Assembly: GCA_017431955.1 (NCBI GenBank)
Contig: JAFRKC010000007.1
Coordinates: 1-64,000 of the forward strand
DNA from: Candidatus Saccharimonadota bacterium
Lineage (GTDB): Bacteria; Patescibacteriota; Saccharimonadia; Saccharimonadales; Saccharimonadaceae
Length of the DNA stretch: 64,000 nt
Direction of reading: 5' to 3'
Part shown: positions 1-9,982 of the stretch, piece after piece
Numbering within the stretch: the stretch's first letter is position 1
Layout of the letters: the number at the start of each line of letters is the position of its first letter
Notes under the pieces: model-generated
Databases searched by the model: none
What the model was told of the DNA's origin: nothing
The model's input: the letters and a program-made list of their open reading frames with translations, nothing else
Translations under genes and position numbers: made by a program

Positions 1-103
1 CCAAGTGTGACAAGAGAACGGTGAAGCCCTGTTACCGCTCGACTTGCATGTATTAGGCACGCCGCCAGCATTCAGCCTGAGCCAGGATCAAACTCTCCAT
101 TAA
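1..103 (-). rRNA. 16S ribosomal RNA, 5' end (partial)
   Basis: The minus strand carries the universal 27F site (AGAGTTTGATCCTGGCTCAG, positions 76-95), followed by the conserved stretches for a CTGGCGGCGTGCCTAATACATG-type 5' domain and CAAGTCGAGCGG. The mature 5' end lies near 100-105 by comparison with E. coli. Only about the first 100 nt are inside the window; the gene continues beyond position 1. A strong promoter and leader precede it on the same strand. Confidence 0.97.
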
Positions 104-185
104 AGACTCTAATGAGTCGAAAATTTGATTACTCAAATATAAAAGACTGACGATGATAAAGTTCCTAAGAACTTAAATTGCACAA

Positions 186-203
186 CTAAATTGTTAAAAA
201 TTC
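186..203 (-). promoter_or_regulatory. boxA-like element in the rRNA leader
   Basis: The minus strand reads GAATTTTTAACAATTTAG about 90 nt before the 16S 5' end. It resembles the E. coli rrn boxA/leader segment CTCTTTAACAATTTA bound by NusB-S10 in rRNA antitermination. The match is by eye and AT-rich sequence gives chance hits, so this is tentative. Confidence 0.35.
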
Positions 204-248
204 TAGAGACCACTAAAATAATATCTCGCAGTTTCTTAGACTGTAACC

Positions 249-277
249 ATCTTATCTCAAATATTTAAAAGTGTCAA
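249..277 (-). promoter_or_regulatory. rRNA operon promoter
   Basis: On the minus strand TTGACA (272-277) is separated by exactly 17 bp from TAAGAT (249-254). This is close to a perfect sigma70-type promoter and predicts a leader of about 140 nt before the 16S 5' end. It differs from the extended -10 promoters that dominate the protein genes of this window. Confidence 0.85.
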
Positions 278-305
278 GAACTTTTTTGATTATTTTTTAT
301 ATTTT

Positions 306-746
306 TTATCCAAAAATACTAAAAATAATTACTCCTATCAAAATACCAAGCAATGTCCCGGCTAAAACTTCAATTTTAGTATGCCCCTCAATCACTTTTA
401 CGCCTTTTTCATCGATTTTTTGCTTCTCGATAATCTTATTGATCTTCTTTCCCTGTTCACCCGTCGCATATCTTACGTTTACTGCATCATAAACAATCAC
501 AATCATCATACAAAGCGCCAAAGCAAAAATTACTGAGTCAAACCCTTCATGAAAGCCAATATATGTAGTCGCCGCGCCAAAACTCGCCGAATGTCCAGAT
601 GGCATACCGCCAGATTTAACTAGCCAACCAAAGATTTCCTTTGCTTTTGCTTTTTTTCCGCAATTCACAATCAAGAAAATAATTAATTTCAATATCTGCG
701 CTAAAGTAAATCCCAGCACAAAAGATAATATCACATAAATACTCAT
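306..746 (-). CDS. Divergent PAP2 / DUF212 family membrane protein
   Basis: A 146-aa protein with about four hydrophobic segments and the signature GGMPSGHSA near residues 46-54, typical of the DUF212 (YuiD-like) family related to vanadium-dependent haloperoxidase and PAP2 acid phosphatases. A lipid-phosphate phosphatase role in the membrane is likely from the family but not shown here. The motif GGxPSxHSA and the later YDAVNVR match the family pattern. An extended -10 (TGA-TATAAT, 753-758) ends 6 nt before the ATG, so the mRNA should be leaderless. gyrA ends 23 nt upstream, and read-through from gyrA is also possible because no terminator separates them. Confidence 0.85.
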   Translation of the reverse strand: MSIYVILSFVLGFTLAQILKLIIFLIVNCGKKAKAKEIFGWLVKSGGMPSGHSASFGAATTYIGFHEGFDSVIFALALCMMIVIVYDAVNVRYATGEQGKKINKIIEKQKIDEKGVKVIEGHTKIEVLAGTLLGILIGVIIFSIFG

Positions 747-769
747 GTTAAAATTATATCACAAGAACT

Positions 770-3277
770 TTATTTTTTCTCTTCGGTTTCTTCCTCTGGG
801 AGAACTATTCCAATCGAAGCTATAGTGTCACCTTCGCCCATTTTCATAATCCTCACCCCTTGCGTAGCACGCCCGAGCGTCGGAATCTCCTTCATCGCCA
901 CTCTAATTGCCTGACCCTTAGTAGACATCATGATTACCTCTTTAGCAAGCGGGTCAAGCGTGTGAACAGCCACAATCGGACCAGTTTTTGCTGTTACAGC
1001 TGCCACTTTTATACCAACTCCACCTCTTTTATGCGCCGGGAAATTAGACACCAACGTAGCCTTACCGTAACCATTGGCCGAAACTGCTAATATTTTCTGC
1101 GCCGGATCAGTGATTACATCCATACCAACAATTTCGTCTTTTGGCCTAAGCCTCATACCTCTCACACCCCTGGCAGCGCGCCCCATACTCCTAACCTCGC
1201 TTTCGTTAAATCTCGCAGCCTGACCAGCCGAAGTAGAAATTACAATATCGTTCTTGCCGGTTGTTCCCTGAACCCACTTCAGTTCATCACCCGTATCAAG
1301 CTTAATTGCAACAAGTCCATTAGACCTAATATTAAAGAAGTCTTTAATAGGCGTCTTTTTGATAGTACCCTTCTTTGTAGCCATAAACAAGAAGCCGTCT
1401 TCCATTCCAGTCCCCTGTTTAATAATCGCTGTAATTTTCTCTTCTGGATGCATATTAAGCATATTTACGGCTGCTGTGCCCTTAGCAGCCAGAGAGGCTT
1501 GTGGCACTTCGTACGCTTTAAGCCTGAAGATTCTACCTTGATTAGTAAAGAATAATAGAAAATCATGTGAATTAGCAGTTACAATCTGCGAAATTACATC
1601 TTCTTCCTTGGTGGTCATGCCGCGTTTACCCTTCCCACCTCTATTCTGACGACGGAAATCATTTTGAGAAACGCGTTTCATATAGTTCTCGGTCGTGAGT
1701 AGAATTACGCTTTCTTCCTCTGGAATTAGCTCTTCTTCAGAGAATTTACCCACCTCGTGGTTAATAATTTTACTACGCCTTTCGTCGCCGTATTTTTCCT
1801 TGGCAGCAAGAAGTTCTTCTTTTACTACATTTAGAACTTTCTTTTCATCCGCCAAAATCGCTTCTAATTTTTTAATTAGCTCATGAATTTCCTTCAGTTC
1901 AGCCTCAATTTTGTCTCTTTCTAGCCCCTGCAGCCTACGAAGTTGCATTTGTAAAATTGCTTGAGCCTGAATTTCAGACAAACCAAACCTCTTCATTAGC
2001 TGTTTATCAGCATCATCATAACTAGCACGAATCACCTTGATAATTTCGTCAATATTATCAAGCGCAATTTTCAAACCCTCTAAGATATGAGCGCGTTCTT
2101 TGGCTTTTTTCAGATCAAACTCAGTTCTTCGGCGTACCACTTTTTGGCGATGCTTAATAAACTCCGCCAAAATCTCTTTAAGCCCCAGGATTCTAGGCTG
2201 AATACCGTCCACCAACGCGAGCATATTATAGTGGAAAGTAGTCTGAAGAGCAGTCATCTTATAAAGCTGGTTTAAGATTTTTTTCGGGAAAGCATCTTTC
2301 TTAAGCTCAATTACTACTCTTACTTTACCACGAGCCGATTCATCTCTAGCATCAGATATATGATCAAGTTTCTTGCTAAGTACTAATTCCCTAACCTTCT
2401 CAATAAAGGCCTCTTTACTCATGCCATAAGGAACTTCGGTAATTATAATATTGTATCTACCACCTTTACGCTCCTCGATATTAGCTACAGCACGAATCGT
2501 TACTGAACCTTTACCAGTAGCATAGGCTTGCTTCATTGGCTCACCACCATAAACCTCTGCTCCTGTTGGAAAGTCTGGCCCTTTTACATACTTCATCAAC
2601 TCATCAAGAGTAATTTCTGGATTATCAATCTGCGCCACCGTAGCGTCAACTAATTCTCCAAGATTATGTGGCGGAATATTTGTTGCCATGCCGACTGCAA
2701 TACCCATCTGACCATTAAGAAGAATATTTGGAAGTGCCGCTGGCAAAACTACCGGCTCTTGCTCTGTACCATCAAAGTTATCTCTAAAATCAACTGTATC
2801 CTTTTCAATGTCAGTCAAAAGTTCCGCCCCAACTTTATCCATTCTAGCCTCCGTATAACGGTAAGCAGCTGGCTCATCACCATCCATCGAACCAAAGTTA
2901 CCTTGGCCCTCAATCAGAGTGTAACGCATCTTCCAAGGCTGAGCGAGGTTCACCATTGCCATATAGATAGAAGAGTCGCCGTGTGGGTGATATTTACCCA
3001 TAACGTCACCGACGATACGGGCAGACTTTACCGTAGCATGTGGAGCTTTCCAACCGTTTTTGTTCATCGTATAGAGAATACGGCGATTCACCGGTTTTAA
3101 ACCATCCCTTACATCAGGAAGAGCGCGATCCACAATCACCGACATCGAATACCTTAGGAAGTAATCTTCCATCGTATTCTCAACCGTGCGGACCTCAATG
3201 CCCTTTTCTTTTAACACTTCGCCCTCAACTGGCTGCTCAACGTTCTCGTTTTTATTTTTTTTCTTATCTTCTGCCAT
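770..3277 (-). CDS. gyrA: DNA gyrase subunit A
   Basis: An 835-aa type IIA topoisomerase breakage-reunion subunit that introduces negative supercoils with GyrB. The catalytic tyrosine is Y141 in [11 protein letters not shown] GyrA box (QNRGGKG, near residue 545) precedes six beta-pinwheel repeats, which distinguishes it from ParC. The start ATG has a strong Shine-Dalgarno AGGAGG 6 nt upstream and lies 8 nt after the gyrB stop, so gyrB-gyrA form an operon. Oddity: in the quinolone-determining region [10 protein letters not shown] (97-106) the serine (S102) is kept, but the acidic residue equivalent to E. coli Asp87 is Met106. The C-terminal tail is Glu/Lys-rich. Confidence 0.98.
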   Translation of the reverse strand: MAEDKKKNKNENVEQPVEGEVLKEKGIEVRTVENTMEDYFLRYSMSVIVDRALPDVRDGLKPVNRRILYTMNKNGWKAPHATVKSARIVGDVMGKYHPHGDSSIYMAMVNLAQPWKMRYTLIEGQGNFGSMDGDEPAAYRYTEARMDKVGAELLTDIEKDTVDFRDNFDGTEQEPVVLPAALPNILLNGQMGIAVGMATNIPPHNLGELVDATVAQIDNPEITLDELMKYVKGPDFPTGAEVYGGEPMKQAYATGKGSVTIRAVANIEERKGGRYNIIITEVPYGMSKEAFIEKVRELVLSKKLDHISDARDESARGKVRVVIELKKDAFPKKILNQLYKMTALQTTFHYNMLALVDGIQPRILGLKEILAEFIKHRQKVVRRRTEFDLKKAKERAHILEGLKIALDNIDEIIKVIRASYDDADKQLMKRFGLSEIQAQAILQMQLRRLQGLERDKIEAELKEIHELIKKLEAILADEKKVLNVVKEELLAAKEKYGDERRSKIINHEVGKFSEEELIPEEESVILLTTENYMKRVSQNDFRRQNRGGKGKRGMTTKEEDVISQIVTANSHDFLLFFTNQGRIFRLKAYEVPQASLAAKGTAAVNMLNMHPEEKITAIIKQGTGMEDGFLFMATKKGTIKKTPIKDFFNIRSNGLVAIKLDTGDELKWVQGTTGKNDIVISTSAGQAARFNESEVRSMGRAARGVRGMRLRPKDEIVGMDVITDPAQKILAVSANGYGKATLVSNFPAHKRGGVGIKVAAVTAKTGPIVAVHTLDPLAKEVIMMSTKGQAIRVAMKEIPTLGRATQGVRIMKMGEGDTIASIGIVLPEEETEEKK

Positions 3278-3285
3278 AATTCCTC

Positions 3286-5283
3286 CTAAAAATCCAAATC
3301 ATTAAGGTCAACCGAAGCTGCCCTAGATTGTATAAAGTTTTTTCTCAAATCTGCTTGGTCACCCATCAACTTCGTAAAAATCGCATCCGCCTTTTCGGCA
3401 TCTTCGATGTTTACTCTAACCAAAATACGATTTTCAGGATTCATTGTAGTTTCCCAAAGCTGTGCGGCATCCATTTCACCAAGACCTTTAAACCTCTGTT
3501 GTGCGGTATACCCAGCCTGTTTAAACCTTTCTGCTTCTTCATCAATTTTTACACCATTAGCTTTTCGCTCGGCAATTTTCTCTGTTAGAGTTTTTTCTAG
3601 AGCTTCTTCGTCATAAATGTAATCAATTTTACGAGTTGCACCAGTGCCCTTGATCAAGCCAAACAATGGCGGTTTTGCCAGATATACATGCCCCTGTTTG
3701 ATCACCTCTGGCATATATCTAAAGAAGAATGTGAGGAGTAGTGTCGAAATATGTGAACCATCTACATCGGCATCGGTCATAAATACAATCTTGTGATAGC
3801 GGAGACCTTCAATATTAAACTGTTCGCCAATACCTACGCCAAGCCCTTTAATCAGAGAGACAAGCTCGGCGTTAGCAAGCATCTTATCTAGCCTTGCGCG
3901 CTCGGTGTTAAGCACCTTACCGCGGAGTGGCAAGATCGCCTGAATCTTAGAATCGCGCCCCTCCTTTGCAGAACCGGCTGCCGAATTACCCTCTACGATA
4001 AAGAGTTCGCAGTCTTCCGCGTGACGAGAAGAACAATCGGCAAGCTTTGAAGGAAGGTTTAATCCCTCAAATGCACCCTTACGGATTACATTATCTCTGG
4101 CCGCTCTCGCCGCTTTACGTGCTCTCGCCGCTAAAGTAGCTTTGGAAACAATTTTCTTTGCAATTGCTGGATTTTCTTCAAGGTAATACCCAAAATATTC
4201 AGTCATCACCTTATCTACATAACCACGCACTTCTGGATTACCTAGCTTATTCTTAGTCTGACCTTCAAACTGCGGGTCTGGAAGCTTAACCAAAATTACC
4301 GCTGTAAGACCTTCTTTTATATCATCTCCGGTCAAATTGTCTTCCTTTTCTTTCAGGAGACCACTCTTCCTAGCATAATCATTAATTGTACGATTTAAAG
4401 CCGTCCTAAAACCAACTACGTGCATACCACCATCAGGAGTAAGAACGTTGTTTGCGAATGGTTTCATAATTTCCGCGAACGAATCATTATATTGAACAGC
4501 AATTTCCACCTCAGAATCTTCAATTTTCTTCTCTACATAGAAAATATCATCTGAAAGTACCTCTTTTCCATTATTAAGACGTTTGACATAACTCTTAATA
4601 CCACCTTCAAAATAAAATGTTTCGCTCTTCCCTGTACGCTCATCTGATACAGCAATTAAAATACCCTTAGTCAGATAAGCTTGGTGTCTAGCATAACTCG
4701 AGACCCAACCATAATCAAAAGTAACCGTCTCTTTAAAAATTTCTGGATCTGGATAAAAAGTAATCGCTGTGCCTCTTTTAGTTGTATTTCCCAAAATTTG
4801 AAGCTCTGACTCTGGTTTACCAGTATCAAATTCAATGTGATGAATCTTGCCATCTCTGTAAACTTCTGCCACCATGTGCTTAGACAAAGCGTTCACCACC
4901 GAAGAACCCACACCGTGAAGCCCAGATGACACCTTATATCCACCATCACCAAACTTACCACCAGCATGCAATACCGTTAGTACTGTCTCTAGTGTAGATT
5001 TACCAGTTTTTGGATGAATATCTACCGGAATACCACGTCCGTTGTCTTCAACCCTTACGCCGCCATCATTCAAAATAGTGATACTTACCCTGTTTGCCTC
5101 TCCAGCGATCGCCTCATCAATCGAGTTATCTGCAATTTCCTTAATTAAGTGATGCAAACCATCATACCCAGTCGAACCAATATACATCCCTGGACGCAAT
5201 CTAACCGGCTCCAGCCCCTCTAGCACCCGAATTTCGGACGAATCATAATTATCGGATCCACCGCTTTTCTTATTTTCAGACAT
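3286..5283 (-). CDS. gyrB: DNA gyrase subunit B
   Basis: A 665-aa GHKL ATPase/TOPRIM subunit of gyrase. ATP-binding motifs include EIADNSIDEA (residues 49-58) and the glycine-rich GLHGVGSSVVNALS. The TOPRIM part has EGNSAAGSA (431-439) and DADVDGSHI near 504, and the C-terminus has QRFKGLGEM. It lacks the extra domain of E. coli GyrB, so its length is that of Gram-positive and CPR enzymes. Asn433 stands where E. coli has Asp426; D426N is a known quinolone-resistance change in E. coli. A GAGGT ribosome-binding site lies about 9 nt before the ATG, and a leader of a few tens of nt is likely (TATACAAT near 5320). It is the first gene of the gyrB-gyrA operon. Confidence 0.98.
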   Translation of the reverse strand: MSENKKSGGSDNYDSSEIRVLEGLEPVRLRPGMYIGSTGYDGLHHLIKEIADNSIDEAIAGEANRVSITILNDGGVRVEDNGRGIPVDIHPKTGKSTLETVLTVLHAGGKFGDGGYKVSSGLHGVGSSVVNALSKHMVAEVYRDGKIHHIEFDTGKPESELQILGNTTKRGTAITFYPDPEIFKETVTFDYGWVSSYARHQAYLTKGILIAVSDERTGKSETFYFEGGIKSYVKRLNNGKEVLSDDIFYVEKKIEDSEVEIAVQYNDSFAEIMKPFANNVLTPDGGMHVVGFRTALNRTINDYARKSGLLKEKEDNLTGDDIKEGLTAVILVKLPDPQFEGQTKNKLGNPEVRGYVDKVMTEYFGYYLEENPAIAKKIVSKATLAARARKAARAARDNVIRKGAFEGLNLPSKLADCSSRHAEDCELFIVEGNSAAGSAKEGRDSKIQAILPLRGKVLNTERARLDKMLANAELVSLIKGLGVGIGEQFNIEGLRYHKIVFMTDADVDGSHISTLLLTFFFRYMPEVIKQGHVYLAKPPLFGLIKGTGATRKIDYIYDEEALEKTLTEKIAERKANGVKIDEEAERFKQAGYTAQQRFKGLGEMDAAQLWETTMNPENRILVRVNIEDAEKADAIFTKLMGDQADLRKNFIQSRAASVDLNDLDF

Positions 5284-5352
5284 GAAGAATTACCTCAGCT
5301 TTATAAATTTACTCTCTTATTGTATATGATTTTTCCCTAATTTTCAAGGGTA

Positions 5353-8163
5353 TTAACGCAATTTAATCACTTGCTCGTGTTGCAAAACATCAGAATCCGA
5401 TTGATTTCCGTTCATATCTTCACTTTTCTCTACGATTTTGCCTCTAAAAGCCTTTTCCTCGGCCTTTTGCGACCCAACCTTGGAATAATCCACCTTTTTG
5501 GTACTAACGCCTTCTAGCTGGCTCTCAGACTGTTCTATGGCACTTTTTTTCATATCCTCCCCCTCTTTTCTTTCAATTTCTTTCTTTCTTTCCATCCAAT
5601 TTGTCAAAAAATCATCTTTTTTCTTGGTATCTTCTAAAGTTTTATTTTCAGCCACTCCGGCAGGGATTACTTTTGTACTTTCATTACGGGCATCTTTCTG
5701 TTCATCTTTTTGCGTCTCCCACCTCCTTTTTATTTCTTCCTCTACCTCTGCCCTCGTCTTCGCATACTTTGTAGCGGTATAAATTTTAAGATTATTCATT
5801 AAGTCTTCGTTCGGTTCGCCCATCGGTGGTAAAAGTTTCATCGTGAACGGAGATGATGGCATACCAAACATCATCACTTTCGCAATCGCTGCGTGATTCA
5901 TGGTTTTTGTTAAATCTTCAGCCGTAAAAGTAGGCGAAAAGGCCTTCACCATCAAATCCGCATCTGTTACGCCAATACGACCACAAATTATTGTACCGAC
6001 GTTGCCTAAAATACCCTCTCTAATTTTATCAGTTAGCTGTGTCATGAATTGGTTTGCAATAATCAAATTCAAACGATACTTCCTCGCCTCGGAAAGAATC
6101 GATTCAAAACTATCTGTTGCAAAATTCTGGAACTCATCCACATAAAGACAGAAGTCTTTGCGCTCGTCCTCTGGAGTATCTGCCCTACTCATCGCTGCTT
6201 GCTGAAACTTCATCACAAAAATCATACCTAGAAGCTGCGCATTCAAATCCCCAAGACGCCCCTTCGATAGATTTACAAGAAAAATCTTGTTATTATCCAT
6301 GATTTCACGAATATTAAAACCGGACTTCACCTGCCCTAAAATATTTCGCATAATTGTATTGGAGAGGAACGGCCCCCATTTAGAAGTAAACCAAGTGATC
6401 ACCTCACCCGCGTCACTACTTTTTTGAGAGGCTGGAAATTCTTTCGTCCAATAATCATATACGGCTTTATCTGTTACATATTTCAGTTTAGATTTTACAA
6501 ATTCTGGATCCGTAAAACATTGCGGAATATCAACAAATGTTGCGCCGTTTGGATCAGACATAAGAAGAAGTGCTGCATTCCTGAACATGTGCTGTCCACG
6601 CGGTCCAAAGAACCCCTGATTCGTTGGATCGAACAGACTTTGCAACATGTTGATCCCTTCTTGTACGATAAAGTCCTTTTGATCCGGAGAACTAAACTCA
6701 AACATATTCATGCCTACCGGATGTTCTATATCCGCTGGATCAAAATAAATTACATCATCTATTCTCTCTTTTGGTACTCTTTGGAGGAGTGCCTCTACTG
6801 CATCTCCGTGCGGATCAATAAATGCAAAACTACGTCCATCGCACATATCTTGAAAAGCAATATTTTCCAGAAGAACAGACTTACCCATACCAGTCTGACC
6901 AATAACATAAGTGTGTCTCCTGCGATTGTCGTCATCTAGATATATTTTCTTTGATTCCCCTCTAAACTCGTTCACGCCTAACAATATCCCCTCTGTTGCC
7001 AATTTCGCAGGACCATCAACCTGCTTTACCAATTGTCGCTCTACTTGACTATTTGGAATAGAATTCTGTGATGGCAAGTGAAAAATCGAGGCAAGCTCTA
7101 TACTATTTAAAATCATCCCCGTCTGTTTTTGTGGGAAGAATCTTAAAATATAATCTTTGACCAATTCTTTACTTTGTTTAGAGTTATAGGTAAAGCCATT
7201 GTTCATCTGTGAATCAAATTGCGAAAACGCTGCTACTACCCCTCCAGCCATCGCTTCGGCTTTTGGCTGCGACTTCGAACTGGCTATAATCCTAATTAAA
7301 GTCTCAAATCCAGGATATTTAGTTTTTTGCTCAATCCCCTGAATTTCCTCCTGTTGCAAATTTGTAAGGACTTTTTCCTCGGTCTTTTCGGATTCATGCA
7401 TCTCTGGCGGATGCCATAATGCCTCCATTAAATCTTTTATCAACCAGCCAAATTTTTCTAAAATATTTGTACTACCAAAAGTTTTATTTTTCTTCCCTTC
7501 CTTTATATTTTTTACCCAATCAGTAGATTTTTTTATCCAACCTCCATCAGTAGGCCGAATCATAATTTGTACCGCCATGCCATCGCCATTTTTTGCCGAT
7601 GATAAAGCCCCTAAAATCGCTAAGCTCGCATCTTTTTTGAGCTTGTCATAAGTTTCTATCGGATATACAAACTCTTTTTTAAGTTCCAATTCACCGCCGG
7701 CCACTCCAGCTACGCCACCTTCTTCAGAAAATATATTATCTTCATAGACTTCTTCTACTCTAGCCGTCGGATAAGCCGAAAGTACTGCCTGTTTCACTGT
7801 CTCCGTTAAAACCGCCGGCGTCATCGCATAATATTTAATCGTCCCATCTTTAGCTACAATCTCAAAAGAAATATGTTTTTGCCCATTAATTCTAGTTTTA
7901 AACCCCTTAGCCAGAGTAGAGGCAATAATCGAATACATCACTTGTGCCTGATCCAATTCCTCATTCATCACATCTGTCTCATTGCGACCATTAGCGTTAA
8001 TGTCATCTGTGGATGGTGGGAGATGAATCAGAAGCGGGATCATTTTTAAAGCTCTCTCGTAATTTTTGGCTTTTCTGAGCTTATTTGAATGTTTCGCAAT
8101 CAAAAAAGATATCAAAATAAGTATTATTGCCACCACTACTACACCGTATGCCCACTTTTCCAT
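5353..8163 (-). CDS. TraG/VirD4-like type IV secretion DNA-pumping ATPase
   Basis: A 936-aa protein with one N-terminal transmembrane segment (about residues 5-24), then a long soluble region, then a P-loop ATPase core of the HerA/TraG/VirD4 class. Walker A is GQTGMGKS near residue 420, followed by FIDPHGDAVE; Walker B is CLYVDEFQNF near 674. The last 150 residues are charged and probably disordered. In the family such proteins couple ATP hydrolysis to DNA or protein transfer through a membrane channel. No VirB4, VirB6 or relaxase gene is in the window, so substrate and partner are unknown. The ATG overlaps the upstream stop by one base (TAATG), so the two genes are co-transcribed. Confidence 0.8.
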   Translation of the reverse strand: MEKWAYGVVVVAIILILISFLIAKHSNKLRKAKNYERALKMIPLLIHLPPSTDDINANGRNETDVMNEELDQAQVMYSIIASTLAKGFKTRINGQKHISFEIVAKDGTIKYYAMTPAVLTETVKQAVLSAYPTARVEEVYEDNIFSEEGGVAGVAGGELELKKEFVYPIETYDKLKKDASLAILGALSSAKNGDGMAVQIMIRPTDGGWIKKSTDWVKNIKEGKKNKTFGSTNILEKFGWLIKDLMEALWHPPEMHESEKTEEKVLTNLQQEEIQGIEQKTKYPGFETLIRIIASSKSQPKAEAMAGGVVAAFSQFDSQMNNGFTYNSKQSKELVKDYILRFFPQKQTGMILNSIELASIFHLPSQNSIPNSQVERQLVKQVDGPAKLATEGILLGVNEFRGESKKIYLDDDNRRRHTYVIGQTGMGKSVLLENIAFQDMCDGRSFAFIDPHGDAVEALLQRVPKERIDDVIYFDPADIEHPVGMNMFEFSSPDQKDFIVQEGINMLQSLFDPTNQGFFGPRGQHMFRNAALLLMSDPNGATFVDIPQCFTDPEFVKSKLKYVTDKAVYDYWTKEFPASQKSSDAGEVITWFTSKWGPFLSNTIMRNILGQVKSGFNIREIMDNNKIFLVNLSKGRLGDLNAQLLGMIFVMKFQQAAMSRADTPEDERKDFCLYVDEFQNFATDSFESILSEARKYRLNLIIANQFMTQLTDKIREGILGNVGTIICGRIGVTDADLMVKAFSPTFTAEDLTKTMNHAAIAKVMMFGMPSSPFTMKLLPPMGEPNEDLMNNLKIYTATKYAKTRAEVEEEIKRRWETQKDEQKDARNESTKVIPAGVAENKTLEDTKKKDDFLTNWMERKKEIERKEGEDMKKSAIEQSESQLEGVSTKKVDYSKVGSQKAEEKAFRGKIVEKSEDMNGNQSDSDVLQHEQVIKLR

Positions 8164-8675
8164 TATGCCGCGTTCCTATCCCCTATATGACGCCCAAAAG
8201 CTTCATCTAGCATTTTGTCGCGCCATTTCTGTAACGAAATTACCGCACCCCTCGCATCACCTTTATTTACCTGCTTATTGATGTCTTTTTCTACCGCCAA
8301 AGCCTGTCTGTCTGTTAATTTTGTTAGATTCTTTGAAATAGTTTGTCCTTGATCGTCCATATATTCCAATTCTTCGTTCACTGAAACTATCCCATCGCCA
8401 TTCACATCCGCCATCTTTAATGTATTTTCTATTTCAGTTGCAAAATCTAATACTTCGCCAGAGTTATTATTTTCCGTCATCATATTATCATACTCTGGAC
8501 CTCTATTCATTAAGTCGCCACCGTTACCGATATTGACAGAGCCTTGATCATTCATGCTGCCATTGCGAACATACCCAATTTTACTATTTTCATTATCAAA
8601 AATTGTACCATTCCGTTCTGCTATGGTATTTTTTTCAGAATCGTTACCTCCAAAAATAGCACTTTTATTATCCAT
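8163..8675 (-). CDS. Small acidic protein with one EF-hand-like loop
   Basis: A 170-aa hydrophilic protein of unknown function. Residues about 93-104 (DVNGDGIVSVNE) fit a canonical EF-hand or dockerin-type calcium loop (D-x-N-x-D-G-x-V-x-x-x-E). The N-terminal 70 residues are rich in Asn, Gly and Ser and look disordered. There is no signal peptide or transmembrane segment. It overlaps the TraG-like ATPase by one base, which suggests an accessory role for that ATPase. A TGA-TAAAAT extended -10 (683-688 of the 8 kb block, i.e. 8683-8688) ends 7 nt before the ATG, predicting a leaderless mRNA. Confidence 0.7.
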   Translation of the reverse strand: MDNKSAIFGGNDSEKNTIAERNGTIFDNENSKIGYVRNGSMNDQGSVNIGNGGDLMNRGPEYDNMMTENNNSGEVLDFATEIENTLKMADVNGDGIVSVNEELEYMDDQGQTISKNLTKLTDRQALAVEKDINKQVNKGDARGAVISLQKWRDKMLDEAFGRHIGDRNAA

Positions 8676-8693
8676 AAGCTTTATTTTATCACA

Positions 8694-9044
8694 CTATGCT
8701 CTTTTTATCACTAAAAAACAACCAAGAAAAACAAAAAGTACCACCCCTATAACAGTAAAAACATTTATAGATCCCATAGATTGCATTAGCAGTAGCATAA
8801 TCGGCGCAAAAGCCGTTACTCCTACAGAGATGTAATCTTTTCTCTTAAGGTTACCCTTTTTGCCTAAAATTCTTCTAAAAATCCGCCATAATCCAAGAAA
8901 AACGCAAAAAAACAACAAATATACTGTTGTAAAAAATACTAAAACCCCGAACGGACCAACCGTTGTCGGGGTTGTAAAATTCAACATAATAAGCAAAATA
9001 ACCAAAGCAATCAATCCAAGCGCCGTGAAAACATGATTACGCAT
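8694..9044 (-). CDS. Small integral membrane protein, unknown function
   Basis: A 116-aa protein with four hydrophobic segments (about residues 7-22, 32-52, 72-88 and 93-112) and a basic loop GKKGNLKRK between the second and third. I do not recognise a family. A TGT-TATAAT extended -10 (9051-9056) ends 6 nt before the ATG, so the transcript is predicted to be leaderless. It lies 18 nt upstream of the EF-hand-like gene and may be the first gene of the T4SS-ATPase operon. Confidence 0.65.
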   Translation of the reverse strand: MRNHVFTALGLIALVILLIMLNFTTPTTVGPFGVLVFFTTVYLLFFCVFLGLWRIFRRILGKKGNLKRKDYISVGVTAFAPIMLLLMQSMGSINVFTVIGVVLFVFLGCFLVIKRA

Positions 9045-9099
9045 AACGCAATTATAACACGCTCTTGCTTTTATTTTGCTAAATTATGAGACATATAAA

Positions 9100-9221
9100 A
9101 TGCTCCACCCCCAAGATAAGGGCCTTAGAGTGGAGGAATTATCTGGCACTATAACATTACTTTAAGCCACAATTCTCTACCACTCTTTGGCTTATTGTCT
9201 GCTCCACATTTAGTGAAGCAT
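9100..9221 (+). ncRNA. Candidate structured RNA with pseudoknots (unassigned)
   Basis: The segment is closed by ATGCTCCAC (9100-9108) pairing with GTGAAGCAT (9213-9221). Inside, TAAGCCA (9163-9169) pairs with TGGCTTA (9188-9194), and the loop of that hairpin holds CCACTCT (9180-9186), which can pair with AGAGTGG (9127-9133), making a pseudoknot. AGATAA/TTATCT (9114-9119/9139-9144) and CTCCAC/GTGGAG (9103-9108/9130-9135) form a second, partly competing pseudoknot. A second CTCCAC at 9202-9207 is an alternative partner. T-rich sequence follows at 9246-9275. The strand is uncertain since the helices are symmetric; no clear promoter is seen. No known RNA family is recognised. Confidence 0.4.
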
Positions 9222-9316
9222 GATCCTTACTAGCGATTTCAATCTATATTTTCTCTTTTTTTGTGTTTTTAATAAGGTACGATAGATTTTTTAATCACTA
9301 ATGCGCTCTACGCTTT

Positions 9317-9392
9317 TTTAGCGGAGCCCTAGGTAATTCCTAATAGTGTAATTTATGGCTAGAAATTACCTTTTCGCCCGCTAAATTTTTTT
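9317..9392 (+). ncRNA. Candidate structured RNA 3' end with terminator-like tail
   Basis: TTTAGCGG (9317-9324) pairs with CCGCTAAA (9378-9385), directly followed by a T7 run. Nested inside, GGTAATT (9332-9338) pairs with AATTACC (9364-9370), and AGCC (9325-9328) can pair with GGCT (9357-9360) in the loop. The shape fits a transcript end with an intrinsic terminator. It may be the 3' part of the element at 9100-9221 or a separate RNA. Confidence 0.35.
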
Positions 9393-9399
9393 ATTTTTC

Positions 9400-9981
9400 T
9401 TTCATGTTTTTTCCTTTTTTATTTTGGTCTTTCGACTCTTTGAGAATAGCATAAATATTTTAAAAACTCAAGACTATTTATCTATTTTTTGTTGTGTTTT
9501 TTACATATATACTCTGTTTTATATTGAATAAAATTGTTGTGCATTTTACAACATTATATACCGTTTCGTTTCCACTCATATTATTATTGCTCCAAAAATC
9601 TATATCAACATTACACATCTCATTATTTTTTAGAAACATTTTTTTCGTTCTTATTTTTTTGCACTTGTTAAAAGACCAAAAATATAAAACATGCGGTTCT
9701 TTTTAAACACATTCTGCAGTACATACAATATGCGTGTTACACGCTAAAATTTTTATATTTTCTCACTCACGCGTTTTTCTGCGTGATTCTAAAAACTAAA
9801 TCTCATTTTTTTACTAAACCGCAAATCAAATTAGATTAAAATATTCCACCTAGCTTCTGGTCCACTTCCACACATTAAAAAACATCCGTTTATTGGCAAA
9901 AATCACAACGTTCAAAAAAATTATCAAATTTAACTTGTGGAAAACTCCGCAAAAAATATAAAAAAATTGTGCAAAAAAACT
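9400..9981. other. Very AT-rich gene-free stretch
   Basis: About 580 bp that are strikingly AT-rich, with many T-runs and no convincing gene; the short hydrophobic reading frame at 9494-9706 reflects poly-T codons only. It holds a small hairpin (TCACGC/GCGTGA, 9767-9788 region) and one DnaA-box-like site (TGTGGAAAA, 9936-9944, 8 of 9 to the consensus on the other strand). Possible roles are upstream promoter DNA or an origin-like unwinding region; neither is established. Confidence 0.5.
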
Positions 9982-9982
9982 A

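Noticed and set aside
9228..9242. GATTGAAAT-like sequence on the minus strand, resembling a CRISPR repeat end
   Set aside because: It occurs once; no spaced repeats or cas genes are present.
9494..9706. Open frame of 70 aa with mostly Phe, Leu and Ile
   Set aside because: Its composition simply reflects poly-T DNA; there is no ribosome-binding site and no recognisable domain.
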